Source of the DNA: Accumulibacter jenkinsii
Lineage (GTDB): Bacteria > Pseudomonadota > Gammaproteobacteria > Burkholderiales > Rhodocyclaceae
NCBI GenBank assembly: GCA_036625225.1
Contig: JAZKUF010000004.1
Span: 248,001 to 312,000 of the forward strand
Reading direction: 5' to 3'
DNA length: 64,000 nucleotides
Part shown: positions 1 to 12,786 of the stretch, in pieces
How the letters are laid out: each line of letters begins with the position of its first letter
Position numbering within the stretch: the stretch's first letter is position 1
Position numbers and translations under genes: made by a program
Notes under the pieces: generated by a model
What the model saw: only the letters and a program-made list of their open reading frames with translations
Told to the model about the DNA's origin: nothing
Database searches by the model: none

Positions 1-254
1 CGGTAGTCCGGGCTGTCGCCGGCGAAAATGGCTGAAAACTCCTGGCCTCGCAGGCGAATCGCCTGCTTCATTTCCGCACCATCCATGTTCCCGGACGAGC
101 GGGCGAGCAACCACTCGAAAATCTCTTCGACGAAACCATCAATGATCCCCGAGACAACCGCGAAGTCTCCGAGGTCAGGCTCGGGCAACAACCCCGACAT
201 GCACTTCGGTGGCTCGTCAAATGCTTCCTTTTTCATCACCAAACTATCTTTCAT
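1..254 (-). CDS. hypothetical protein, 3' end outside window
   Basis: Reading the minus strand from an ATG at 254 gives an open frame of 84 codons that runs off the window edge, beginning MKDSLVMKKEAFDEPPKC. A purine-rich stretch (AGAAGAAAGAG) lies just upstream and could serve as ribosome binding site. The visible part is acidic, without a signal peptide or membrane segment. I do not recognise the family. A second in-frame ATG at 236 is an alternative start. It lies on the same strand as tsaD, about 310 bases downstream of the tsaD stop. Confidence 0.55.
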   Translation of the reverse strand, partial: MKDSLVMKKEAFDEPPKCMSGLLPEPDLGDFAVVSGIIDGFVEEIFEWLLARSSGNMDGAEMKQAIRLRGQEFSAIFAGDSPDY

Positions 255-563
255 CGCTCTTTCTTCTTCTAGTGGACCACAGGCACCGGATTGCCGTTCG
301 CGGTATGTCGTATGTCACTTCTTTCCCGATGACCCTGACGCTGCACGAGCCGGGTCCCGGTGCCGGAATGCTATAGCCGTGTGCTGGCGGCAGGGTGTGC
401 GTTTTTTCACGCCCGGCCTCACCCGAGGCCCACTTGCGCCAGACGTCGCCGATCGTCAAGCCCACACCGCGGGCATGTCGAAGGGCTCTCGTGTCATCAA
501 CCGAGGTTTTCAGGATGAAGGCCATCGAAGACCTGCTGCGGGTCGCCGAGGAAGGCGAATAGT
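255..563. other. gene-poor spacer between tsaD and the partial gene
   Basis: No convincing gene was seen in these 309 bases. Open frames here are short or mirror other frames; a 15-codon plus-strand frame at 514-561 lacks a convincing ribosome binding site. The minus-strand promoter of the partial gene at 1-254 probably lies in this stretch, but no clear -35/-10 pair stands out. Confidence 0.4.
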
Positions 564-1592
564 TCAGGAATCGGTCAACGGCCAGCGCGGCCGCACCGCG
601 AAAGCGCCGGCCGGCTTGCCCGACACCCCGGCCTGCAGTCGCAGGGCACCTGCCAGCGCGATCATCGCGCCATTGTCGGTACAGAATTCGAGTTCGGGGT
701 AAAAGACGGCGACGCCGGTCCGCGCGGCGTGCAGATCGAGCTGGCGACGCAGTTCCCGGTTGGCGCCGACGCCGCCGGCGACCACCAGCTGCGATAGACC
801 GCTGATTTTCACCGCGCGCAACGCCTTGCTGACCAGCACTTCGACCAGTGCATCCTGGAAGCCGCGCGCAATGTCGGCGCGCTCCTGGTCGCTGGGCGTC
901 GTCAGTTCGCGGACCTTGAGCAGCGCTGCCGTTTTCAGTCCGCTGAAGCTGAAATCGAGATCGCTCGATTGCAGCATCGGACGCGGCAGTCTGACCCGCC
1001 CGGCGCGGCCACTTTCGGCCAGCGTCGCCAGCGCGGCGCCGCCAGGGTAGGCAAGACCCAGCAGTTTGGCCGTCTTGTCGTAGGCTTCGCCGGCCGCGTC
1101 GTCGAGCGTTTCACCCATCAGTTCGTATTCGCCGACGCCGGTGACGCGCATCAGCTGGCTATGGCCGCCAGAAACCAGCAGCGCCACGAAGGGAAAACGC
1201 GGCGGCCTCGGCGACAGCAGCGGCGACAGCAGGTGTCCTTCGAGGTGGTGCACGGGTATCGTCGGAATGTCGAGCGCGGTCGCCAGGGCTTCGGCGAAAG
1301 CGGCGCCCACCAGCAGCGCGCCGGCGAGGCCCGGCCCCTGCGTGTAGGCAACGGCGTCGAGTTCGGCCAGGCGGCGGCCACTCTTCGCCAGCACCTGGCG
1401 CAGCAAGGGAACGACGCGCCGAACGTGGTCGCGCGAAGCGAGCTCGGGCACCACCCCGCCGTAATCCGCATGCATCAGCACCTGCGAGTGCAGCGCATGC
1501 GCGAGCAGCAAACCGCCCGCGTCGGTGCTGTAGAGCGCCATACCCGTTTCGTCGCAGGAGGATTCGATTCCAAGAACCAGCATCGGCCGCAT
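564..1592 (-). CDS. tsaD: tRNA N6-threonylcarbamoyladenosine transferase TsaD
   Basis: TsaD transfers the threonylcarbamoyl group from threonylcarbamoyl-AMP to A37 of ANN-decoding tRNAs, acting in the cytoplasm with TsaB and TsaE. The 342-residue length is normal for the family. The N-terminal ASKHA nucleotide-binding signature GIESSCDETG (residues 8-17) and the metal-binding motif HHLEGH (residues 115-120) are both intact, as is a late LVVAGGVGAN segment. The ATG at 1592 follows an AGGGT-like stretch; an in-frame ATG at 1583 is the alternative and would begin directly with the conserved MLVLGIESS. It diverges from the molybdopterin oxidoreductase gene; no partner tsa gene is adjacent. Confidence 0.97.
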   Translation of the reverse strand: MRPMLVLGIESSCDETGMALYSTDAGGLLLAHALHSQVLMHADYGGVVPELASRDHVRRVVPLLRQVLAKSGRRLAELDAVAYTQGPGLAGALLVGAAFAEALATALDIPTIPVHHLEGHLLSPLLSPRPPRFPFVALLVSGGHSQLMRVTGVGEYELMGETLDDAAGEAYDKTAKLLGLAYPGGAALATLAESGRAGRVRLPRPMLQSSDLDFSFSGLKTAALLKVRELTTPSDQERADIARGFQDALVEVLVSKALRAVKISGLSQLVVAGGVGANRELRRQLDLHAARTGVAVFYPELEFCTDNGAMIALAGALRLQAGVSGKPAGAFAVRPRWPLTDS

Positions 1593-1723
1593 TCTACCCT
1601 ACACGCCCCCGTGCCGGACCGCGGCGCAGAAAAGACTCCAGCGCTCGCCGGCTCCATTCCGGCTGCCGGAAAGGTCGACAAACTGCTATCTTGTCGCCGT
1701 CCCTGTCCGCCTGAAAGTCGTCG

Positions 1724-3826
<2,103 letters not shown>

Positions 3827-3890
3827 ACCGAACGTTGCGATTGCCGGCGCAGAACAGGCCAAGCTGATCGTCGGCGGCCGTGATCCTGGA

Positions 3891-6326
3891 TCAGGCGCGC
3901 CGGCGGTTCAGGAGGGGCACGGCGAGGGTCAGGATCAGCGACGCGAGGCCGAGCGCACCGAGGTTCCGGCGCAGGGATGAGCGCTGCGGCTGAATCCGGA
4001 AATCGTGCAATCCCGGCTGGACGGCGACGACAATGAGGCCGATGGCGCTGCGGTTCGTGCTGACGCGCTGACCGTTGTCGAAGACTGCAAGCGTCGGATA
4101 CCAGGCGTGGCTGATCTGCAGATAGCCGGCGGCCTTGACCAGCAGCCTGAGCTTGACCGAATCGGCGCTGACCTGATGATCAACCACCACCAGCGCCGGC
4201 TCGCTGTTCGTTTCGGCCCGGGCGCCGACCGCTCGACTGGCATGACCGTCGGGCAGCGAGTAGACGGGAATCCGCGATGCGGCGAGCAACGGCAGACGGG
4301 GTTCGAGCGTGTGCAGGAAATTCTCGAGGAAGCGACGAAGGGCGACTGCCTGTGGGAGCGGCTGAGACGGAAGGCCTTCCCGCCACAGCATCGGCCTTTC
4401 GAGAGCTGACTGATCGGGCAGCAGACCCAGGTCAGGAGCAAACAGGGCCGGCGTCGGATGCGCCACGCGCAGCGTCCGACCGAGTTGCGGTCCTTCGTCG
4501 ATGGCCTCTGCCACCGACGCCGGCAATCCCATCGAACGGCCGTCGTCGCTGACGATTCTGCTCACATTGAAGATGCCGAGCAGAGCTGCCGAGCCCGCTG
4601 AAAGCCTGCCGGCTTCACGCAGATCCCGCTCGGCCCACAGCAGGGCGCTCACCGCGTAGTTGTGGATCAGGGTGGCCGTGTGGTTATGGGGACCGGACAC
4701 CGTCTGCACCGGATAGTAGTTCAAGGGCAGCCCCGCCGGACCCGTTTGCAGCACGATCCGGGCATCTTCTCCTCGGGCATGTCGGGTGCTGGCAATCACC
4801 ACCCGCTCGTTGGGTGACCGGGCAGCCAGGAGTTGACCGGCTTCGTCGAGAAAATACTTGTCGCTTCGGGCGACCGGTTGCACGGCGGTAGGTCCGAGAT
4901 CCAGCAGCACGAGGCCGAGCAGCAGTAAAGCGAGACGCGGTTGCGCAGGGCGGCTGGCGAGCAGCCCTTCACAGCCGAGCGCGGCCAGGGCCGAGATGAA
5001 GAACAGGGTGTAGATCACCTCGCGAAGCAGTGATCCGGTCAGGAAAAACGACAGGATGAAGAGCACAAGCATCAGTACGCCCCAGGACTTGTGCGCCTTC
5101 GGCAGCGCTGCCTTGTGAACGAGAAAAAACACCCCTGAGGCGGCCAGCGCCACCACGCTGAGACCGAGGTAAGCCGCCGAAGCTTCACCCATGCTGGTCG
5201 CTGCATTACTCCAGGTCAGCAGGCGCTGCAGCGTCTCCGGCGAAGGCAGACGGAGTCCGAAGAGCTGGCTCGCCCCGGCGTCGGTAACCACCCATTGCCT
5301 TTCCAGCAGGAAAGGAAGCACGGCGAACAGGGACATCGCCGCAGCCGCCAGCAGCGCGCCGGCAAAGCGCGGCAGGCAAGCGACAAGGCGATTGTCCAGC
5401 CAGAGCCGGGTCAACACATAAATCGCGAGGTACACCCCGACATAGACGCCGTGCAGCTGATGCGCGGCCACCATGGCAGCCAGCACCAGGGCCAGGCCAG
5501 CCCAGTTCCAGCCGAAGGCCACGCGGTCGCTGCGCATCATCCGTTCGGCGAGCAGGAAAGCGGCCGGACACAGGGCAATGACCACCGTCAGCGGCAGCGC
5601 TCCCTTGAAAAGGACGAGGTTGGTATGGGCCCAGGCACCGGCAAAGCTGATCGCCCCGAGCAGCGCGCTGAAGCGCCGCAGGCCCACCACGCGCATGAAG
5701 CCATAAAAAAAAACACCACTCAGCAGATGCAGCAACAGCAACAGCAGCTTGATTGAAAGATCGATCTCGCCGGTCAACGCGAAAATCCCTCCACCGAGCC
5801 AGAAGAACAGAGGCGCATAAAACTGCAGAATGGGCGCGCCCACATAAAAATAATTGTTCCAGAAAAGATTCTTGCCCTCGGCAAGGCCCCTCCCGAAATG
5901 GGCAACCCGCGTCACGTGGGCACCGGTATCGCCACCGAGAAAATGACCGGGATAGAAATAAGCCTGGGTGAACCACAGGAGAAGGCTGAGTCCGACGAGG
6001 ACAAAAGCCCACGTTCCGTCCCCGGTCAGGAGTGAGGAAAGAGCTCCGGTGCGCACTTCCAGACGCGCCAGGAACGCGCAGAGAACTGCGAGCAGGAGGC
6101 CGAGAAAAACCAGGCGCGGGAGCAACGGAGAAAGCGCGACCCGGGCGGCTTCCGACAACGAGCGGCTGCTCTGCAGCTCTTCCAGAATACCGTACTTCAG
6201 CGGGTCGACGACAAACCAGCAGATCATCAGGAGAACGGCGACGCATAGCGCAAAGAGAACGGCCGCCTGCTTTCCTGCAGCCACCGCTGTCCACATCCCT
6301 CGATTACCGGCTGCTGTCGTCGACAT
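3891..6326 (-). CDS. polytopic membrane protein, 6-PTS-related / GT-C-like
   Basis: An 811-residue integral membrane protein with roughly a dozen hydrophobic segments in its first 500 residues and a long soluble C-terminal part closed by one more membrane helix before the terminal RRR. The conserved loop FLGGDTGAH with its acidic residue (D133) after the third hydrophobic stretch, followed by an aromatic-rich LFFWL segment, resembles the '6-pyruvoyl-tetrahydropterin synthase related' membrane family, whose topology is like GT-C glycosyltransferases. It is not a pterin enzyme. The start overlaps the end of the upstream glycosyltransferase-GtrA gene by 23 bases, so the two are probably translated together and build or move a lipid-linked sugar. 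Confidence 0.75.
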   Translation of the reverse strand: MSTTAAGNRGMWTAVAAGKQAAVLFALCVAVLLMICWFVVDPLKYGILEELQSSRSLSEAARVALSPLLPRLVFLGLLLAVLCAFLARLEVRTGALSSLLTGDGTWAFVLVGLSLLLWFTQAYFYPGHFLGGDTGAHVTRVAHFGRGLAEGKNLFWNNYFYVGAPILQFYAPLFFWLGGGIFALTGEIDLSIKLLLLLLHLLSGVFFYGFMRVVGLRRFSALLGAISFAGAWAHTNLVLFKGALPLTVVIALCPAAFLLAERMMRSDRVAFGWNWAGLALVLAAMVAAHQLHGVYVGVYLAIYVLTRLWLDNRLVACLPRFAGALLAAAAMSLFAVLPFLLERQWVVTDAGASQLFGLRLPSPETLQRLLTWSNAATSMGEASAAYLGLSVVALAASGVFFLVHKAALPKAHKSWGVLMLVLFILSFFLTGSLLREVIYTLFFISALAALGCEGLLASRPAQPRLALLLLGLVLLDLGPTAVQPVARSDKYFLDEAGQLLAARSPNERVVIASTRHARGEDARIVLQTGPAGLPLNYYPVQTVSGPHNHTATLIHNYAVSALLWAERDLREAGRLSAGSAALLGIFNVSRIVSDDGRSMGLPASVAEAIDEGPQLGRTLRVAHPTPALFAPDLGLLPDQSALERPMLWREGLPSQPLPQAVALRRFLENFLHTLEPRLPLLAASRIPVYSLPDGHASRAVGARAETNSEPALVVVDHQVSADSVKLRLLVKAAGYLQISHAWYPTLAVFDNGQRVSTNRSAIGLIVVAVQPGLHDFRIQPQRSSLRRNLGALGLASLILTLAVPLLNRRRA

Positions 6327-7416
6327 GCCTGAATGTCCAGTATGAATTCATGAAGTAATTGATCAGCGTCGCCGGAATGATGCCGATAAACTGGTGAAGC
6401 GCAGGCGGGTAGTCCGGAAAATAAAAAGAGAGAATGATGAAGGTGCTGTAACTGACGCCGAGAGAAAGCAAGGAGACAGCATTGAACTTGATGCCGCGGA
6501 TGCGGACCCGGTCCTTTGATTTTCGCCAGCGGAAGGTCCAGCCATTATTAAGGAAAAAGTTGGAAATGATCGAAAGTTCGATGGCCATCGGCGAGGCAAG
6601 GAACTTGTTCATCCCAAATGCCAGAAAAGTACTGAAAAAACCTATATTTACCACCACACCCGAGGCACCGACGAGGAGAAACTTGATGAAGGTCTTCGAG
6701 CTGTCGTAGCGAATCCACCAGGCGTTGGTAATGAACTCGAAAATATCCCTGAGCCCCAGCTTGGAGTCGCCATGAGTGCGATCAATGAAGTCTACCGGGG
6801 TTTCGACGATCTTCGCCTTCCGGACTTTTGCTGCATGCAGCAGCGCCACCTGGAAGGCATAACCCTGCACCCGCAGCTTGTCGAAATCGATACTGGACAA
6901 CGTCGAAGCGCGGATCGCCCGAAAACCTGCCGTGCAGTCTCTGACCGAGTAGATTCCCGCCACGTAGCGGGCAACCAGATTCCCGAATCGCGAGTTGAGT
7001 CGCCGCAACCAGCCCCATTCATTGGGTATCGTACCGCCGGTGACATAACGACTGCCGATGACGAAATCGGCGCCCTGGTCAATGACCGCCATCAGCTGCG
7101 GAACATCTTCCGGCCGATGGGAAAAGTCGGCATCCATTTCATAGACGACCTCGGCGCCGAGAGCATCCATGGCGTGCCGCATACCGCGGATGTAGGCGAC
7201 ACCCAGACCCTGCTTTCTGCCCATCAGGAGGTGCAGGTTGGTGTGACTGGCCTGCAGTTTGCGAACCACATCGGCAGTCCCGTCCGGCGAGCTGTCGTCG
7301 ACCACCAGCACATGCATTTCGTGCCTGATTCGTTCGAACTGTTTTTGCAATGCTGCAATCAACGACGAAAGGTTTTCCCGCTCATTATAAGTTGGGATTA
7401 TGATCACGGCTTTCAA
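6304..7416 (-). CDS. dolichol-phosphate-mannose-synthase-type GT2 fused to GtrA domain
   Basis: Residues 1-230 form a family 2 glycosyltransferase of the polyprenyl-phosphate mannose/glucose synthase type: IIIPTYNERENL at the N-terminus, VVDDSSPDG (D40-D41) and the metal-binding DAD (95-97). Residues 243-365 form a GtrA domain with four membrane helices, a family linked to flipping or presenting polyprenyl-phosphate sugars. The fusion suggests one protein both makes and handles the lipid-linked sugar. The start is a TTG at 7416 behind a G-rich stretch (GGGGGG) about seven bases upstream; a GTG at 7407 is an alternative. The polytopic protein gene overlaps its 3' end. The sugar cannot be identified from sequence. 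Confidence 0.9.
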   Translation of the reverse strand: MKAVIIIPTYNERENLSSLIAALQKQFERIRHEMHVLVVDDSSPDGTADVVRKLQASHTNLHLLMGRKQGLGVAYIRGMRHAMDALGAEVVYEMDADFSHRPEDVPQLMAVIDQGADFVIGSRYVTGGTIPNEWGWLRRLNSRFGNLVARYVAGIYSVRDCTAGFRAIRASTLSSIDFDKLRVQGYAFQVALLHAAKVRKAKIVETPVDFIDRTHGDSKLGLRDIFEFITNAWWIRYDSSKTFIKFLLVGASGVVVNIGFFSTFLAFGMNKFLASPMAIELSIISNFFLNNGWTFRWRKSKDRVRIRGIKFNAVSLLSLGVSYSTFIILSFYFPDYPPALHQFIGIIPATLINYFMNSYWTFRHVDDSSR

Positions 7417-7670
7417 TGTCTGCCCCCCGCAGTCAATCGATTATCAATGGTGGGCAAAGTGGGCATTGAAGTCAAGACTATAATCAGGACGCTTTCGGGC
7501 AAGACTCTGGCCGTTGCGCGAATATCCGTGATCGAACTTGCTGTTGAACGGGCGGTCATCTACATTCTGAGTGCTCGTTCAGCCGGATCGGCAAGGACGA
7601 ATTGCGGCAGGGCGAGGTGGCCCGACAACCCTGCGCTCTTTACTGCGCTCTTTCACCGAGAGGCGAGGCA

Positions 7671-8918
<1,248 letters not shown>

Positions 8919-8954
8919 GCCGGGGCCGGCGTCGCCAGCCAGATCGAGTTCGCG

Positions 8955-10607
8955 TCAGATGGACGAAGATCCAATCTCCAGCAGGCTGGCATCCCACTTG
9001 GCGTGTTTTTCCAGGCCCAGCAGGTTACTGATCGTCGCCGCGATATTGGCCAGACCGGCGTCGGCCGTCTGCCGCAGACCAAGCCTGCCGCCGCTGACGT
9101 TGTCGTAGAGGATCAGGGGCACCGGGTTGAGGGTATGCGAGGTCTTGGCCTTGAAGCTTCCGTCCGGGTTCTTTCCCGGCTGCCGGGTCTTCTTGTCGAT
9201 CTCGTACATCTCATCGGCATTGCCATGATCGGCGGTAATCAGCGCGACGCCGCCGACCGCATCGATGACCGGCAGGAGGCGGGCGAGTTGCAGGTCCACG
9301 GCCTCGATGGCCATGGTGGCCGCACGAAAATTGCCGGTATGGCCGACCATGTCGCCATTGGCGAAGTTGCAGCGCAAGGTGCGGTACTGGCCGCTTTTCA
9401 GGGCCTCGATCATCGCGTCGGCAATCTCGGCCGCTTTCATCCACGGCCGCTGCTCGAAGGGAACGACGTCGCTGGTCACTTCCTGGTAGGTTTCGCCGTC
9501 GAATTTGTTCGAGCGGTTACCGTTCCAGAAATAGGTGACGTGGCCGAACTTCTGCGTTTCCGAGCAGGCGAACTGGGTGATGCCGGATTTGGCAAACCAT
9601 TCGCCCATGGTATCGAGAATGGCCGGCGGGTCGACCAGGAAGCGTTTCGGCAGCTTGAGGTCGCCGTCATACTGCAACATTCCGGCATAGGTCACGCGCG
9701 GCACGCGAACGCGGTCGAACTTGTCGAAAGCGGTTTCTTCAAAAGCCCGGGTGATCTCGATCGAGCGGTCGCCCCGGAAGTTGAAGAAAACGACCGCGTC
9801 GCCGTCCTCGATGGTGCCGACGGGGCGACCGTCACTGGCGATGACGAAAGGTGGCAGATCCTGGTCGATCGTTCCCGGCCATTGTGCCCGCAGGGTGTTG
9901 ATCGCGGCCGCCGCGCTCGCATACTGATCGCCTTCGCCGAGGACGTGCGTGTGCCATCCTTTTTCGACCATTTTCCAGTTCGCCTCGTAGCGATCCATGG
10001 TGATGTTCATTCGGCCACCGCCCGAGGCGATGCGGGCGTCGAAAGCGCTGCTGCGGACTTCGGCGAGGAATGACTCGAAAGGCAGGACATAATCGAGGGC
10101 GCTGGTTTCAGGAACGTCCCGCCCGTCGAGCAGGAGGTGAATGCGTACCGCCGGCACGCCTTCTTGACGAGCGCGCAGCACCATCGCCCGCAGGTGATCG
10201 AGGTGACTATGGACATTGCCGTCCGAGAAAAGGCCGATGAAGTGGATCACCCCGCGCCCGGCTTTGGCACCGGCGACGACCTGCTGCCAGGCAGCGCCCT
10301 GCCAGATCGAGCCCGAAGCGATCGCGTCGGCGACCAGGGATGCGCCCTGGCTATAGACCTGCCCGGCGCCAATCGCATTGTGACCGACCTCGGAGTTGCC
10401 CATGTCTTCGTCGGAAGGCATGCCGACGGCGACGCCGTGCGCGCGCAGGGTGATATTCGGGTAGTTGGCGAAAAGACGGTCCAGGGTCGGTTTTCTGGCG
10501 GCCGCGATGGCACTGCCGACATCGGTCGGGGAAATGCCGTAGCCGTCCATGACGATGGTCACGATGGGGCCCTGAATTCCAGGGAAAGAGGCACACTTCT
10601 GCAACAT
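8955..10607 (-). CDS. gpmI: 2,3-bisphosphoglycerate-independent phosphoglycerate mutase
   Basis: GpmI interconverts 3- and 2-phosphoglycerate in glycolysis and gluconeogenesis through a phosphoserine intermediate and two manganese ions. The 550-residue protein has the metal ligand in IVMDGYG (D21) and the catalytic serine S72 in DMGNSEVGHNAIG. Further family motifs are FSDGNVHSH, LDGRDV and TADHGNADEM. The frame is open upstream, but the ATG at 10607 is preceded by AGGA eight bases away. It converges on glgC. The length is at the upper end of the family (usually about 510-550). Confidence 0.96.
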   Translation of the reverse strand: MLQKCASFPGIQGPIVTIVMDGYGISPTDVGSAIAAARKPTLDRLFANYPNITLRAHGVAVGMPSDEDMGNSEVGHNAIGAGQVYSQGASLVADAIASGSIWQGAAWQQVVAGAKAGRGVIHFIGLFSDGNVHSHLDHLRAMVLRARQEGVPAVRIHLLLDGRDVPETSALDYVLPFESFLAEVRSSAFDARIASGGGRMNITMDRYEANWKMVEKGWHTHVLGEGDQYASAAAAINTLRAQWPGTIDQDLPPFVIASDGRPVGTIEDGDAVVFFNFRGDRSIEITRAFEETAFDKFDRVRVPRVTYAGMLQYDGDLKLPKRFLVDPPAILDTMGEWFAKSGITQFACSETQKFGHVTYFWNGNRSNKFDGETYQEVTSDVVPFEQRPWMKAAEIADAMIEALKSGQYRTLRCNFANGDMVGHTGNFRAATMAIEAVDLQLARLLPVIDAVGGVALITADHGNADEMYEIDKKTRQPGKNPDGSFKAKTSHTLNPVPLILYDNVSGGRLGLRQTADAGLANIAATISNLLGLEKHAKWDASLLEIGSSSI

Positions 10608-10817
10608 GATGGGTTCCTGGGAAAAAGGTGGAGGAGAGGTGGGGAGGTTGGGGAAAATGAGCACGACGGTCGCCACGGGTCGGGAAGCGGCGGTATCGAT
10701 GCCAGTATAGCGCAAGCCATGAGCCCTGGCGAAATAAAGAATATCATTCTAAAACCGATACTTGCAGCGCCGGAACGAGGGCGGCCGAAAGCTGCTGCGA
10801 CGGCAACGCAGCGCCTC

Positions 10818-11750
10818 TCAGGGCTTCTGCAGGCGCTCCTGCAGAGGGCGCCGCTTGAGGCGAAAGCGTACCCGTTTGCGGATCGGTTTGGCCTTGACTG
10901 GCTGCCGGCTGCGCGCCGCCATTCGACGGTTGCGTCGCCCGACATGACGCCTGGCAACCAGCAGGGCAGTCTTGCCCACCAGCAGCGTCCCGATCACCAC
11001 CCAGAACAAGGGGTACTGCATCGTCTCCTCGGCGAAGGCGACGAGTTGCCGTGCCGGATTGCCGTCGTTGGCGGCCTGCGGCGAGCCGCGCGACATGGCC
11101 AGCCGCATCTCGTCACGGGTCAGGCCGTCCTCCTGACCGAGAGTCGCCAACGACAGCTCGCCATGTCCGATCGACATCGCCCGGCCCTCCATGGCGAGGT
11201 GAAAACCATCGAGTCCGGCGAGTGAAAAGCCGATCCGCCCGTCCGGATCCCGATGCGCATCGGTCGCCGTGAGCAGCGTATCCAGCACCACCCCCTCGAG
11301 GGCGGACATCGCCGCCCCGATTTCCTCGCCGGCCTGCGGCGCCAACCGACGCTGCGGCACCACGGACGAGCGCTCTTGAGGGGGGCGAGTGAGCCGCGCG
11401 CCGGGTGAAGGATCGGCGGGCGCTGCCGTCGGATCGATCGGCGTAGCGGCCGGGTCGTCGCGGTGAACCAGAAATTCGCCGGGACCTTCAGCGAGCGGGT
11501 ACGCCAACGACCCAATGCCCTCATGGGCCGGCGATCCCGGCAGCGGCTCGAAGACCGGTGACCCGTGGGTCATGGGCTGATCGACGAGGGCGATGGCGGC
11601 TTCGCCCGGAGGGTCGAAGCGTTCGCCCGCCACTGCCGCCGATGCGCCATGGTCCAGGTTGCCGATCGGATGAGCGGCAGCGGCGCTTGCCAGCCAGAGC
11701 GCCGGCAGCAGCGCGAGGAGCCGCCAGCCGGCGATGCCAAGCCAGGTCAT
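10818..11750 (-). CDS. secreted/membrane-anchored hypothetical protein
   Basis: A 310-residue protein of unknown family. The likely start (MTWLGIAGW, position 11750) begins a signal peptide ending AAAAHP. A proline- and alanine-rich, low-complexity region follows to about residue 135. Near the C-terminus one hydrophobic segment (YPLFWVVIGTLLVGKTALLV) is followed by a tail of about 45 residues extremely rich in arginine and lysine. The protein is therefore probably anchored by its C-terminus with a basic cytoplasmic tail. The start lies one base after the stop of the ParB-like gene, so the two are almost certainly translated together. An upstream in-frame ATG at 11819 is less likely because it precedes the signal peptide. 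Confidence 0.6.
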   Translation of the reverse strand: MTWLGIAGWRLLALLPALWLASAAAAHPIGNLDHGASAAVAGERFDPPGEAAIALVDQPMTHGSPVFEPLPGSPAHEGIGSLAYPLAEGPGEFLVHRDDPAATPIDPTAAPADPSPGARLTRPPQERSSVVPQRRLAPQAGEEIGAAMSALEGVVLDTLLTATDAHRDPDGRIGFSLAGLDGFHLAMEGRAMSIGHGELSLATLGQEDGLTRDEMRLAMSRGSPQAANDGNPARQLVAFAEETMQYPLFWVVIGTLLVGKTALLVARRHVGRRNRRMAARSRQPVKAKPIRKRVRFRLKRRPLQERLQKP

Positions 11751-11751
11751 T

Positions 11752-12786
11752 TTACTGACCGGTACTGACGGCGCATCGGGGCGGTAGCAGGGGGGTCTGG
11801 ATCTTGGGATTGTGACCAACGCTGATCTCCTTGCCTGCCGTGTCGCCCCCGGTCATCTGCTCGACCGCCGCTTTCGCTGCCAGCGTGGCGGTCGCCTGCA
11901 TCGCCACCGGCAGGGCAGTGAGCAAGCTGTCGTACTGCTTGTCGAGGCAGCGCTGATTCATCGGGTTCTGCTGCGAACAGGCCGCATGGTCCCCGAGCGC
12001 GGACTTCACGTCGGGGATTCCGGCGAGGTGGGCGCCCCAGGCGAACTCGATGAAATAGGCGTTCGCGCACGCGACCTGCTTGCTGCCAAACCTCTCCTCG
12101 CAGCTCTGATCCGCGCAGCTGTGCCCGTCATCGACCTTCGCCATCCCCGGAGGATCGCACTTCACATAACCGCAATTCTCCCGTACCCACGCCGACAGCG
12201 TCCGTAGCGGGTCATCCTGCAGTTTGCCGATCTCGCCTGGCAGATCATCAGGCTCGATCGCCCTGCCGGCCGGGTCCTTCAGCCAGACCCGATGACTTTC
12301 CTGCATCTTTTTCCAGAAAGCCTTCTCACTCAGCCTGGACCAGTCGTCGAGAAGATAGGCGTAGACCTGCTTGTCCTGGTCCTCGATGGCGGCATTCCAT
12401 ACCGCAACACCCAGATGGTGATGGTCGGTCAGATAAAAGATGCCGCCGGGACCGCGAACCACCGGCACCCAATGGTTGTCCGCCAGCAGGAAACGTTCGA
12501 GATCCCCGGCGGCGGCCTTTTCCGACACCTTTGCCGACTTGCAGGCGGCGGCGAGCATGCCCACCGCCGACTGGGTCGGATGCAGCGCCTTGACGTCGAT
12601 CCTGCATCCCCGGCGCTGCTTCTCCCTGAGGGTGTAGATCGAATCCTCATTCGCCCGCGCAACTTTCGTGCTTTTCCCGCAGGCGGGAACCACCACTTTC
12701 GCATCGCCCTTGCCTTTCTCGGCCCAGGCCGTCCCGCCCCACCCCACCATCAGGAATCCCGCCAGCAGCAGGTTGATTGTTCGCAT
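11752..12786 (-). CDS. exported ParB-like (ParBc_2-type) protein
   Basis: A 344-residue protein with a clear signal peptide (cleavage near TAWA-EK). The mature part has the features of the ParB-like putative nuclease family: RIDVKALHPTQSAVG (HPTQ at 69-72) and LTDHHHLGVAVW (DHHH at 121-124). Eleven cysteines after the signal peptide, nine of them in the second half, fit disulfides in the periplasm. The biochemical role of this exported family is not established. The ribosome binding site (AAGGAGAG) is strong. The next gene starts one base after its stop and encodes a membrane-anchored partner of unknown function. Confidence 0.75.
   Translation of the reverse strand: MRTINLLLAGFLMVGWGGTAWAEKGKGDAKVVVPACGKSTKVARANEDSIYTLREKQRRGCRIDVKALHPTQSAVGMLAAACKSAKVSEKAAAGDLERFLLADNHWVPVVRGPGGIFYLTDHHHLGVAVWNAAIEDQDKQVYAYLLDDWSRLSEKAFWKKMQESHRVWLKDPAGRAIEPDDLPGEIGKLQDDPLRTLSAWVRENCGYVKCDPPGMAKVDDGHSCADQSCEERFGSKQVACANAYFIEFAWGAHLAGIPDVKSALGDHAACSQQNPMNQRCLDKQYDSLLTALPVAMQATATLAAKAAVEQMTGGDTAGKEISVGHNPKIQTPLLPPRCAVSTGQ

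Noticed and set aside
514..561. 15-codon plus-strand frame MKAIEDLLRVAEEGE
   Set aside because: Too short, with only a weak CAGG upstream and no partner gene; could be chance.
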